A stretch of DNA of 64,000 bases from positions 8,742,001 to 8,806,000 of the forward strand of contig NZ_CP118527.1 of the NCBI RefSeq assembly GCF_028885415.1, in the 5' to 3' direction. Shown here piece by piece: positions 37,614-45,226 of the stretch. A model generated the notes under the pieces. The model saw only the letters and a program-made list of their open reading frames with translations. It was not told the DNA's origin and searched no databases. This DNA is from Streptomyces coeruleorubidus. Lineage in GTDB: Bacteria; Actinomycetota; Actinomycetes; Streptomycetales; Streptomycetaceae. The position numbers and the translations under genes were made by a program. How positions within the stretch are numbered: the first letter of the stretch is position 1; each line of letters opens with the position of its first letter.

Positions 37614-37844
37614 GGACACATCCCTGATGCGGAAGGGGGCAGGGGGAATGCAGGGCCACGCATGAAGGTCCGTCACGTCGCCATGGGATGTCAACCGGTG
37701 TGCAGGGATGAAAGTGGCCATGCCTTTGGGCGAGTTGACTGTTTTGCCTTGGTCTAGTGTGTGTTTGGATCACACAGACATGGCATGTCTTGCGCTGCTT
37801 CATGGCTTGGGTGAGCCATCAAGGGGCGACGACTGATGCGATGA

Positions 37845-37976
37845 ATGCCCCCACAGGTCGACTTCCGCTCGCTCAGCGACGCCCTCACCCCCGAGGAGGC
37901 CCTGGAGATCCTGCGCCGCGCCGAGCCCGGCCGCCAGGAGCGCATCGCCCGCCTGCTGGAGCGCGGCTGCCTGGCA
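37845..37976 (+). pseudogene. L-fuconate dehydratase fragment
   Basis: VDFRSLSDALTPEEALEILR followed by RAEPGRQERIARLLERG matches a stretch near residues 100-150 of enolase-superfamily L-fuconate dehydratases. Nothing before or after belongs to that enzyme. A few codons on, another frame gives GKEYAYPDGPVR, from an unidentified gene. This is the first debris of a fucose catabolic cluster divergent from the fucosidase. Confidence 0.5.
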
Positions 37977-38017
37977 AGGAGTACGCCTACCCCGACGGCC
38001 CCGTCCGGACCGCTCGT

Positions 38018-38230
38018 GGCTGACGCCCAGACCCTCGTCGACGCCCACCACCACGTGTGGAACCTGGACCTCCGGCCGCAACCCTGGCCGGACGAACCCG
38101 GGCACGAGCCGATCCGCCGCGACTTCAGCTCGCACGCCCTGCGATCGGCCGCGACCCGGCCGATCGCCGGACGGCGACTGACGAGCACGGTGGTCGCCCA
38201 GTGCATTGCCACCTTGCCCAAGACGCCCGG
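38018..38230 (+). pseudogene. L-fuconolactonase (amidohydrolase) N-terminal fragment
   Basis: LVDAHHHVWNLDLRPQPWPD, then EPGHEPIRRDFSSHALRSAA, then GRRLTSTVVAQCIATLP is the start of the TIM-barrel lactonases that hydrolyse L-fucono-lactone, including the metal-binding HHH region. The frame then breaks into aldo-keto reductase sequence around 38230. About 70 of the usual ~280 codons are left. Confidence 0.65.
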
Positions 38231-38616
38231 AGACGTCTCCACGGCCTCGTGGACGTCCTGCCCGCCGCACGGGACCTGGGCAAGAGCGTGGTGGCGGTGG
38301 GTGTCTTCGACTCGGGACGGCTCTCCCGCGACCGGCCTGCCGAGGGCATGCGGTCGCCCGCGCTCGGGCGATCGCCGAGGGCTGTGCGAGGCACGGGACC
38401 ACCGTGCCCGCCGCCGTGATCGCCTGCCCGTACACGCAGCCCAGTATCATCAACGTCACCCTCGGCAAGCGGACCCCGGAACAGGTCGGACGAAACGTGG
38501 AACTCCATGATCAGCAAGTCCCGGACGGCCTCTGGGACGATCTCCGCACTCAGGGGCTGATCAGGTCGGACGTGCTCACGGGGCGCGGTGGGGGGAGGGG
38601 CGAGCGGTGTCTCTGA
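38231..38616 (+). pseudogene. L-fucose dehydrogenase (aldo-keto reductase) C-terminal fragment, frameshifted
   Basis: One frame gives LVDVLPAARDLGKSVVAVGV, then FDSGRLSRDRPAEGM. After a frame change near 38350 (with some 15 codons missing) another gives ARARAIAEGCARHGTTVPAA, SIINVTLGKRTPEQVGRNVE and DGLWDDLRTQGLI. This is the C-terminal third of D-threo-aldose/L-fucose 1-dehydrogenases. The catalytic Tyr half is gone. Its end overlaps the GntR start. Confidence 0.65.
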
Positions 38617-39329
38617 CGGACAAGGCGATCGAGCAGATCCGTGAGCTGATCCGGACCGGTGCCCTGCCGCCGGGCTCGAAGCTCCCACCGGAGCCGGACC
38701 TGGCCGCTCAGCTGGGCCTGTCCCGCAACCTCGCCCGCGAAGCGGTCAAGGCGCTGGCCGTCGCACGGGTCCTGGAGGTCCGGCGGGGCGACGGCACGTA
38801 TGTGACCAGCCTCCAGCCGAGCCTGCTGCTGGAGGGGCTCGGCGGCGCGGTGGAACTGCTGCAGGGCGACTCGGTCGCCCTGCAGGACCTCATGGAGGTA
38901 CGGCGGCTCCTCGAACCGATGGCCACTGCCCTTGCGGCCACCCGGATCTCCGACGCCCAACTGGCCGAGGTGAAGCGGCACTTGGACGCCATGCGCGAGG
39001 CCCGCGACGACGTCGAACAGCTCAACGCCCACGACGCGGCCTTCCACCGCGCCGTCGTCTCGGCCACGGGCAACGAGACCCTCCTCGCCGTCCTGGAAGG
39101 GATCTCCGGCCGTACCCTGCGCGCCCGCATCTGGCGCGGTCTGGTCGACGACAAGGCCGCGGGCCGCACCCTCGCCGAGCACGAGGCTATCTTCAACGCG
39201 CTGTGCACCCGTGACGCCGCCCTCAGCCAGGCCGCCGCGCTGCTCCACGTGAGCAACACCGAGCAGTGGCTGAGGGAACACCTGCGCTCCGGCGAACCCC
39301 TCTCCTTCGGAACGACAGCGCGGAACTGA
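38607..39329 (+). CDS. GntR/FadR-subfamily transcriptional regulator
   Basis: A 240-aa intact regulator: the winged HTH KAIEQIRELIRTGALPPGSK, then AAQLGLSRNLAREAVKAL and VRRGDGTYVTSL, is followed by an all-helical FCD domain (about 95-225) with the metal-ligand pattern HDAAFHRAVV, ISG and AEHEAIF. It starts at a GTG (38607) behind GGGGAGGGGCGAG. It directly follows the ruined fucose genes, overlapping the dehydrogenase remnant, so it was probably the repressor of that cluster and of the fucosidase. It may still control GH29. Confidence 0.87.
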   Translation: MSLTDKAIEQIRELIRTGALPPGSKLPPEPDLAAQLGLSRNLAREAVKALAVARVLEVRRGDGTYVTSLQPSLLLEGLGGAVELLQGDSVALQDLMEVRRLLEPMATALAATRISDAQLAEVKRHLDAMREARDDVEQLNAHDAAFHRAVVSATGNETLLAVLEGISGRTLRARIWRGLVDDKAAGRTLAEHEAIFNALCTRDAALSQAAALLHVSNTEQWLREHLRSGEPLSFGTTARN

Positions 39330-39362
39330 CGGGCGGACGCCGCGCGCTCGGGATGACGGCTG

Positions 39363-39524
39363 TCACATCAGCGCACCAGGCGTACCTCGCGCGGCCGGAT
39401 GGTGGTTGCGGAGCCAACCGCCTCGAACCGGATCTCGACGGTACCGGCACTTCCTCGCCGCCGGGGTCGTCCGAGGGCGTAAGCGTGCGTAGCACGGCAT
39501 GCGTATCTCAACACCCCTGCGAGG
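39363..39524 (-). pseudogene. C-terminal stub of a deleted glycoside-hydrolase-like gene
   Basis: On the minus strand a frame ending at about 39388 reads AGTVEIRFEAVGSATTIRPR, then EVRLVR-stop. This resembles the closing residues of large actinobacterial glycoside hydrolases. Immediately upstream sits a 34-bp element that is a copy of the lacI promoter region, so promoter and 3' end survive while the gene body is deleted. The gap 39330-39698 otherwise has no gene. Confidence 0.3.
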
Positions 39525-39558
39525 GCTTGTGGTTAAGGCTTTAATCACTCAGCGTACC
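39525..39558 (-). promoter_or_regulatory. 34-bp promoter/operator element, copy A
   Basis: GCTTGTGGTTAAG and AATCACTCAGCGTACC flank a variable centre. Reverse-complemented, it matches 42701-42734 at 31 of 34 positions. In this orientation it points leftward to the stub at 39363. Confidence 0.7.
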
Positions 39559-39698
39559 CAGCGACGGCGGCCGGGGACGGCCGACGGGTGATTCCGTATT
39601 CTTGCCGCGACCGGGGCCGTCTCAGGTGAGGACGCCGGGGTCCGCTCGACCTCGCGGGTGCCGGGCGCGAGTGCGTCACATGGACAAGAGGGGAAGCG

Positions 39699-41036
39699 GT
39701 GGAGGCGACGATTTCACGGGTGCGGCAAGGCACCATACCTCCGGTGGTTGCGGCGCGGTGGGCGCTGTGGACGTTTGTCATCACCAACTTGGTGATCGTC
39801 GAGACCTTGTTCCTCACCGCCGGGACCGGCAAGAACGGAGTGCTCACGGTCGCCAAGTTCTTCGGCCTGCACGCCGCCGTGCTGATGCTGTTCCAACTGC
39901 TGCTGGTGGCCCGGCTGCCGTGGCTCGACCGCCGTATCGGCATGGACCGGTTGACGGTGTGGCACCGGTGGGTCGGCTTCACCCTGCTGTGGACCCTCCT
40001 CACCCACGCCGTGCTGGTCGTGCTGGGCTACGCGAGGCTCGATGACGCTTCGATGACGAAGACGTTCTTCGCGCTGGCCGGAGTGCCGGCTTCCCTGCTC
40101 GGGATGCTGGCCGCGGCGATCGTCGTCGTGGTCGCCGCGGTCTCCGCCCGACAGGTGAGGCGGCGGCTGCGGTACGAGACCTGGCACGGCGTGCACCTGC
40201 TGCTGTACCTGGCGTTGGGGCTGGCGTTCGTCCACCAGTTGCAGGAGACCACGACCTTCAGCTCCTCCGCGCCCGCGATGATCTACTGGTGGGCCCTGTG
40301 GCTGTTCGCGTTCGGTGCCCTGGTCACGGGCCGGATCGTCATGCCTGTGTGGCGCAACGCCTATCACCGCTTCGAGGTCACGGCGGTGGTGCCGGAGTCG
40401 GACGACGTGGTGTCGGTGCACGTCACCGGACGCCACCTCGACAGGCTGCCGGCCCGGGCCGGCCAGTTCTGCATCTGGCGATTCCCCGGCCACAACCACT
40501 GGTGGCTGGCGAATCCGTTCTCGCTGTCGGCGGCACCCGACGGCCGTGCGTTGCGCCTGACCGCCAAGGCGGTCGGCAGCACCAGCGCCGGACTGCGGCA
40601 CGTCCAGGTCGGGAGCCGCGCGTTCGTCGAGGGGCCGTACGGGGCGTTCACCTCGTTGCATCGCACGCGGCCCGGCGCACTGCTGATCGCCGGAGGGGTG
40701 GGGATCACGCCGGTTCGAGCCCTGCTGGAGGAGGAACCGGCCGGCGACGTCGTCGTGCTCTACCGGGTGCGCAGCGAGAACGACGCCGTGCTGGTCGACG
40801 AGGTACGAGCCCTGGTCGCGGACCGCGGTGGGCAGTTGCACCTGCTCACCGGCCGCACGGGGGAGGGGAACCCGCCGTTCGAGCCGGACAGTCTCCGTGC
40901 CCTGGTTCCCGACATAACCGAGCGCGACGTGTACGTCTGCGGCCCGCCCGCGATGACCTCGGCCGTGCTCAGCGCCCTGCGCAGGCTGAAGGTTCCCCAC
41001 CGGCAAGTGCACGCCGAGCGGTTCGGCCTGGCCTGA
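39699..41036 (+). CDS. Ferric-reductase-like transmembrane flavocytochrome
   Basis: A 445-aa membrane oxidoreductase. Six helices (about residues 20-220) contain paired heme-ligand candidate histidines (MDRLTVWHRWVGFTLLWTLL with THAV, and ETWHGVHLLLYLALGLAFVH). A cytosolic FAD/NAD(P)H module (about 225-445) follows, with FAD motif NPFSLSAAPDG and NAD motif [17 protein letters not shown] and a C-terminal YVCGPPAM. It would move electrons from NAD(P)H across the membrane to ferric iron, oxygen or a partner. It starts at GTG 39699 with AGGGGA upstream. It is monocistronic, followed by trpC copy 2. Confidence 0.9.
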   Translation: MEATISRVRQGTIPPVVAARWALWTFVITNLVIVETLFLTAGTGKNGVLTVAKFFGLHAAVLMLFQLLLVARLPWLDRRIGMDRLTVWHRWVGFTLLWTLLTHAVLVVLGYARLDDASMTKTFFALAGVPASLLGMLAAAIVVVVAAVSARQVRRRLRYETWHGVHLLLYLALGLAFVHQLQETTTFSSSAPAMIYWWALWLFAFGALVTGRIVMPVWRNAYHRFEVTAVVPESDDVVSVHVTGRHLDRLPARAGQFCIWRFPGHNHWWLANPFSLSAAPDGRALRLTAKAVGSTSAGLRHVQVGSRAFVEGPYGAFTSLHRTRPGALLIAGGVGITPVRALLEEEPAGDVVVLYRVRSENDAVLVDEVRALVADRGGQLHLLTGRTGEGNPPFEPDSLRALVPDITERDVYVCGPPAMTSAVLSALRRLKVPHRQVHAERFGLA

Positions 41037-41129
41037 GCCCCGCCTGCGGCGGTATCCGGTTGGTGATGTGCGGCCTCTCTCAAGCCGGGGGAGGTCCGCA
41101 GCGGCAGTCGATTCGACAAGGAGGGGACG

Positions 41130-41915
41130 ATGAGCGTTCTTGATGGGATCCTCGCGGGGGTTCGCGAGGACTTGGAAGAGCGTAAGCGTGCGACGCCGTT
41201 GGCGGAGCTGCGTTCTCGGGCAGCGGATGCGGCACCGGCGCTTGACCCTCTGCCTGCTTTCCGTGCGCCTGGGGTGTCCGTCATCGCGGAGGTGAAGCGA
41301 AGGAGCCCCAGCAAGGGTGCGTTGGCGGACATTCCTGACCCTGCGTCCCTCGCGGCCCAGTATGCGGCCGGTGGTGCGGCTGCGATCAGTGTGCTCACCG
41401 AGAGCAGGCGTTTCGGTGGCTCCCTCGCCGATCTGGTCGAGGTGCGTGCCCGGGTCCAAGTGCCCGTTCTGCGCAAGGATTTCATCGTCGATCCCTATCA
41501 GCTGTGGGAAGCTCGCGCGCACGGCGCCGATCTTGCGCTTCTCATGGTCGTGTCGCTGGACGACGGTCGGCTCACGGATTTGATGGGGCTGTGCAGGGAG
41601 TTGGGTCTCACGCCGCTCGTGGAGGCGCACACGGCCGAGGAGGTGCGGCGTGCTGTCGCCGCAGGAGCTGAGCTCCTCGGTATCAACGCGCGGAACCTGA
41701 CAACGCTGGATGTGGATCGCACCGTGTTCGGCGACCTCGTGTCGGGCGTCCCGGAAGGTACGGTCAGGGTCGCGGAATCGGGAGTGGCGGGCCCGAAGGA
41801 CGTCGCGGAGTACCGCGGCTGGGGAGCTGACGTGGTCCTGGTCGGCGAGGCACTGGTCCGCTCGGGGGACCCGCGCGGCGCCGTGCGTGAGTTCATCGGG
41901 GCTGCGGGGGCGTAA
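41130..41915 (+). CDS. trpC: Indole-3-glycerol phosphate synthase, copy 2
   Basis: A 261-aa TrpC with the normal N-terminus [15 protein letters not shown] and an excellent ribosome site (AAGGAGGGGACG before the ATG). All TIM-barrel catalytic blocks are present ([43 protein letters not shown]). It matches copy 1 almost base for base from codon 7 to past the terminator. The intact start and ribosome site suggest this is the parental or functional copy. It is isolated from other trp genes; a role as a supplementary TrpC is possible, but no tryptophan-using biosynthetic cluster is in the window. Confidence 0.93.
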   Translation: MSVLDGILAGVREDLEERKRATPLAELRSRAADAAPALDPLPAFRAPGVSVIAEVKRRSPSKGALADIPDPASLAAQYAAGGAAAISVLTESRRFGGSLADLVEVRARVQVPVLRKDFIVDPYQLWEARAHGADLALLMVVSLDDGRLTDLMGLCRELGLTPLVEAHTAEEVRRAVAAGAELLGINARNLTTLDVDRTVFGDLVSGVPEGTVRVAESGVAGPKDVAEYRGWGADVVLVGEALVRSGDPRGAVREFIGAAGA

Positions 41916-41966
41916 CGGCGCAGGGCTCGGCCAGGGGCGCGCCTGGCGATGCCGGGCCGAGCCGCT
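41149..41966 (+). repeat. 818-bp direct repeat, right copy (contains trpC)
   Basis: Partner of 30386-31203 in the same orientation, about 99.5% identical by eye, ending at GCCGAGCCGCT past the trpC hairpin (41924-41963). Recombination between the copies would excise or duplicate 10,763 bp. Confidence 0.93.
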
Positions 41967-42012
41967 GGTCGAAACGATGCGGCTCCGGCTGCGGTGGTGA
42001 CCGGCGCGTACG

Positions 42013-42076
42013 GCCCCACACCCCACCCCACCCCACACCACCCCACACCACCCCGCACCTCACCACACCCCTCACC
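42013..42076. repeat. C-rich CCCCA/CACCA tract (G-quadruplex on minus strand)
   Basis: A run of CCCCACACCCCACCCCA type repeats, with CACACCACCCC repeated, extends 64 bp up to the ribosome site of the MBL-fold gene. The complementary strand has many GGGG runs at 1-4 nt spacing. Confidence 0.85.
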
Positions 42077-42090
42077 CGAGGAGCCCCTTC

Positions 42091-42654
42091 ATGGCCGCTG
42101 TCTTCCATGTCCTGACCACCGGCTACGCCGAGACGCGGGTGGCCGGCACCGTCACCCTGCTCCTCGACGGCGAGACGGTCGCGATCGTCGATCCCGGGAT
42201 GGTCGCGGACCGCCGGCTCATCCTGGGCCCGCTCGCGCACCACGGGCTGAACCCCGAAGACGTCACCGACGTGGTCTTCAGCCACCACCACCCGGACCAC
42301 ACGCTGAACGCGGCCCTGTTCCCCGAAGCCCGCTTCCACGACCACATGGCGATCTACCAGAACGACAGCTGGGAGGACCGCGATGCCGACGGATACCAGC
42401 TGTCGCCGTCGATCACGCTCATGACGACCCCCGGCCACACCGCGGAGGACGTCAGCACCCTGGTCACGGCCGCCGAGGGCCTGGTGGTCCTGACCCATCT
42501 GTGGTGGACCGCCGAGGGGCCCGCCGAGGATCCCTTCGCGCCCGATCGCGAGCAACTGCGCGCGGCCAGGGAGAAGGTCCTGGCCCTCGGCCCGGCGCTG
42601 ATCGTGCCGGGACACGGGGCACCCTTCGAGCCGACGGCGTCGACGCCTGTCTAG
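42091..42654 (+). CDS. Metallo-beta-lactamase-fold hydrolase
   Basis: A 187-aa MBL-fold protein resembling MBLAC1-like hydrolases. Metal motifs are intact: VFSHHHPDHTLNAAL (HxHxDH), TPGHTAEDVSTLV (second His), and a C-terminal VPGHGAPF with a further His; LLDGETVAIVDPGM begins the fold. The reaction is unknown; members hydrolyse thioesters, lactones, nucleic acids or phosphodiesters. Clear ribosome site GAGGAG 8 nt before the ATG at 42091. Its leader is the C-rich tract. It is followed by lacI on the same strand, but lacI has its own promoter element. Confidence 0.87.
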   Translation: MAAVFHVLTTGYAETRVAGTVTLLLDGETVAIVDPGMVADRRLILGPLAHHGLNPEDVTDVVFSHHHPDHTLNAALFPEARFHDHMAIYQNDSWEDRDADGYQLSPSITLMTTPGHTAEDVSTLVTAAEGLVVLTHLWWTAEGPAEDPFAPDREQLRAAREKVLALGPALIVPGHGAPFEPTASTPV

Positions 42655-42700
42655 CCTGCCTCATCCGGTGAACACGCTTCCCTTCAGAACCCCGTTGACC

Positions 42701-42734
42701 GGTACGCTGAGTGATTGAATTCTTAACCACAAGC
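42701..42734 (+). promoter_or_regulatory. 34-bp promoter/operator element, copy B (lacI promoter)
   Basis: GGTACGCTGAGTGATT, then GAATTCTTAACCACAAGC, lies 25 bp upstream of the lacI start and is the inverted counterpart of 39525-39558. The TTGACC at 42695-42700 followed by TGATTGAAT may serve as promoter boxes. Confidence 0.65.
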
Positions 42735-42758
42735 GATCACGCGGCAGTTGGGACGCCC

Positions 42759-43811
42759 ATGGAAAGCTCACGTGTCTGGCGGCGTCCCACACTCGGCGCC
42801 GTGGCCGCACGGGCGGGGGTGTCCACGGCCACGGTGTCGAATGCGCTCAACGGCACCGGACGGCTGTCCGAGGCCACCAGGCAGCGCGTGCTGGCCGCGG
42901 CACGCGAACTCGGTTACGCCCCGGCCAGTACAGCCCGTGCTCTGGCCTGCGGGGGCACCGGAGTGCTCGGACTGACCATGACGACGTACGGCGACCTTCC
43001 CGTCCCGTACACCGTGATCCCGTACTACGCGGACCTGACGCTGGGCGCCATGGCGGCGGCGCACGAGCGTGGCTATCTGCTCCTGGCGATGCCGAGTTCC
43101 ATGGCACCGTGGATGTGGCTCAACACGCCGATGGACGGCGTCATCCACGGCGGACCGCGCGCCGACGACCCGGTGCGTGCCATCCTGCGGGAGCGTGGCA
43201 TACCGATGATCAGCGAAGGCAGGCCGCCCGAGCCGCGTCGGTGCGACGCCTGGGTGGACGCGGACCACGAAGCGGGCCTGCGCCTGCTGCTCGACCATCT
43301 CGCGCAGTCCGGCGCCCGGCGGATCGGGCTCTCCCTGCCCCTGCACGACGACGCGTACCCGCACCTGATCGCGCACGCCTACCGGTCCTGGTGCGACGAA
43401 CACCGCGTGCCCGCCCTCGTGGAGGAGTACGCCTCACTGCCTGACTACTTCACGGCCGAACAGGAGGCGGTCAGCCGGCTGCTCCGCCACGAACCGAGAC
43501 CGGACGCCGTCATCGGCGTCTATTCCGACTCCGGTCACAACATCCTCGCCGCCGCTCGCCACCAGGGCCTTCGGGTGCCGGGGGACCTGCTGGTGGCGTG
43601 CGTCAGCGAGGATCCGGACTACGCGACGACCACCCCGCCCGTCACCACCGTCAGCCTCCGCCCGGACAGGGTGGGCGCCGAAGCGGTAGACCTGCTGATC
43701 GCTGTCATCAACTCCCGCAGCGGCGTGGACCGGCGTCGGCTCGTGCAACCGGTGCTGCTCCCTCGCCGGTCCACACGGCGCGCGGTGCGAGGGAGCAACG
43801 GCGCACCGTGA
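42759..43811 (+). CDS. LacI-family transcriptional regulator
   Basis: A 350-aa LacI/GalR repressor: TLGAVAARAGVSTATVSNAL, NGTGRLSEATRQRVLAAARE and LGYAPASTARAL form the HTH plus hinge helix. A periplasmic-binding-like sensor domain follows (about 65-340; GVLGLTMTTYGD, DGVIHGG, VDADHEAGLRLLLDHL, VIGVYSDSGHNILAAAR). The effector is unknown. The ATG at 42759 starts directly at the HTH; an upstream TTG would overlap the promoter element. Autoregulation via 42701-42734 is likely, and the same element at 39525 shows it once controlled another gene, now deleted. Confidence 0.88.
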   Translation: MESSRVWRRPTLGAVAARAGVSTATVSNALNGTGRLSEATRQRVLAAARELGYAPASTARALACGGTGVLGLTMTTYGDLPVPYTVIPYYADLTLGAMAAAHERGYLLLAMPSSMAPWMWLNTPMDGVIHGGPRADDPVRAILRERGIPMISEGRPPEPRRCDAWVDADHEAGLRLLLDHLAQSGARRIGLSLPLHDDAYPHLIAHAYRSWCDEHRVPALVEEYASLPDYFTAEQEAVSRLLRHEPRPDAVIGVYSDSGHNILAAARHQGLRVPGDLLVACVSEDPDYATTTPPVTTVSLRPDRVGAEAVDLLIAVINSRSGVDRRRLVQPVLLPRRSTRRAVRGSNGAP

Positions 43812-44057
43812 CCGCACGGCCCTAGGGGGTGTCCGCAAAGTACCGCCTGCCCTGCGACGCCCGGCAGAACGCCGTGGCGGGAAACAACCAGGCCGACCGG
43901 CAGAGCGACGTACGCGCCCGCTCTCCGAGACCGGCCGCCCGCGAGCGTGGCGCGGCCGGTTGAGGGGGGTGTGCGGTGGCGGGATGCTGGAGGCAGCGCC
44001 CGTGACGGGCGACGCAGCGCCGTGCCGAGCGGCCGCAGGAACGGGGTCGGAGTGCCC

Positions 44058-44945
44058 CATGGACGACGAACCCGACACAATCGCAGGAGCAAGGGGCGCG
44101 GGAGATCCGAGGACTTCGCCGTCGTGATCGACGCCCGCGGGGCCGTCATGGCGTGGGGCGCCGGAGCGGGGCGACTGCTCGGGTACCGGTCCGAGGAAGT
44201 GATCGGTCGGCCGGCCGCCTACCTGCTCGCCGCGAAGCTGCCCATCGCGTTGCGGCGCCACCTGGCCGCCAGGGAGCCGTGGACGAGCGATGTGGTGCTG
44301 CGGAAACGGGACGGAGACCGTGTCAAGGTGCAGCTGCGGGGCACGCCGCTGACGGACGCGGACGGCGGGACCCCATGGTCGTCACCCCGGCGGCGATGAC
44401 CTACCCCGTCGCGCCGACCCATGCGGGGACGGCGGAGCTGTGGGACCTCACGCGCGTTCCTGTCCGTCGACGGTCGTCGCCCAATCCCCCTTCTCCACCG
44501 CTCCTTTCGCACGCCCTGGGAACGCCCGTGTTCGCCCCCCGCACCACCGAGCGCTGCGCCGCCCGGCCGTCGGCCTGGAGGAAACCTGCGACGAGGTCCT
44601 GCGCAAAGTACGGCCCGACCCGCCTGCCGACGACATCGTCCTGCTGCTGGCCCGCACCTCCGGTTTCGGTGCGCCCCAGGTGCGCACCTGGCGGCTGCCC
44701 ATGGATCCCGCGGCCGTCGCCGGGGCCCGCCGGATGGCGAGCGGACAGCTGGCCGGCTGGGGCCTGGCCGAGCTGGAGTTCCCTACCGAGCTGATCGTCA
44801 GCGAGCTGGTCACCAACGCCATCCGGTACGGCAACGCCCCCATCGAGCTGCGGCTCATCCGCGCCGACGTGCTCGTCTGCGAAGTCTCCGACGGCAGCAG
44901 TGTTTTCGACGAGACGCGGACTGCTGCGAACCTCTGCCTCAGTGA
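44058..44945 (+). pseudogene. SpoIIE-type phosphatase gene with the middle and end deleted
   Basis: After an ATG at 44058 a short frame (DDEPDTIAGARGAGDP) switches near 44108 to a PAS domain (EDFAVVIDARGAVMAWGAGA, GRLLGYRSEEVIGRP, then VVLRKRDGDRVKVQLRG, to about 44385). From about 44570 another frame gives the end of a PP2C domain (LRKVRPDPPADDIVLLLART) and the front of a HATPase domain (ELIVSELVTNAIRYGNAPIE, LVCEVSDGSS), then random sequence. GAF, most of the phosphatase, and the G-box are missing. A paralogue with the full layout is at 8228-10672. The segment 43812-44057 has no gene. Confidence 0.75.
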
Positions 44946-45226
44946 GCGTCCCAGCTCCGTGTACCACTCGCCCTTTGGCCAGACACATGGGATGTATTAG
45001 CAGGTGAAGGCGGGGCTGCTGTCCATAGGCAGGACGTAAATCCATAAAATTGCAGGGAGTTGAGGGTCACCTCAGGATCGCCGGGTGCTTGTCATGGGAT
45101 GTATTTACCCTGGGTAGCTATTGACCAGGGCATGTCGCATCCCTACTGTCCTGCGACGGAACCGAACAGATTCCAACAATCGGAAGCCTGTCCTACGGGC
45201 AGCCGCACCCGGCGAAGGAGAGACAG

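Noticed and set aside
42701..42760. Extending the lacI start to an upstream TTG at 42711
   Set aside because: That start would lie inside the promoter element and add residues before the HTH that LacI proteins do not have.
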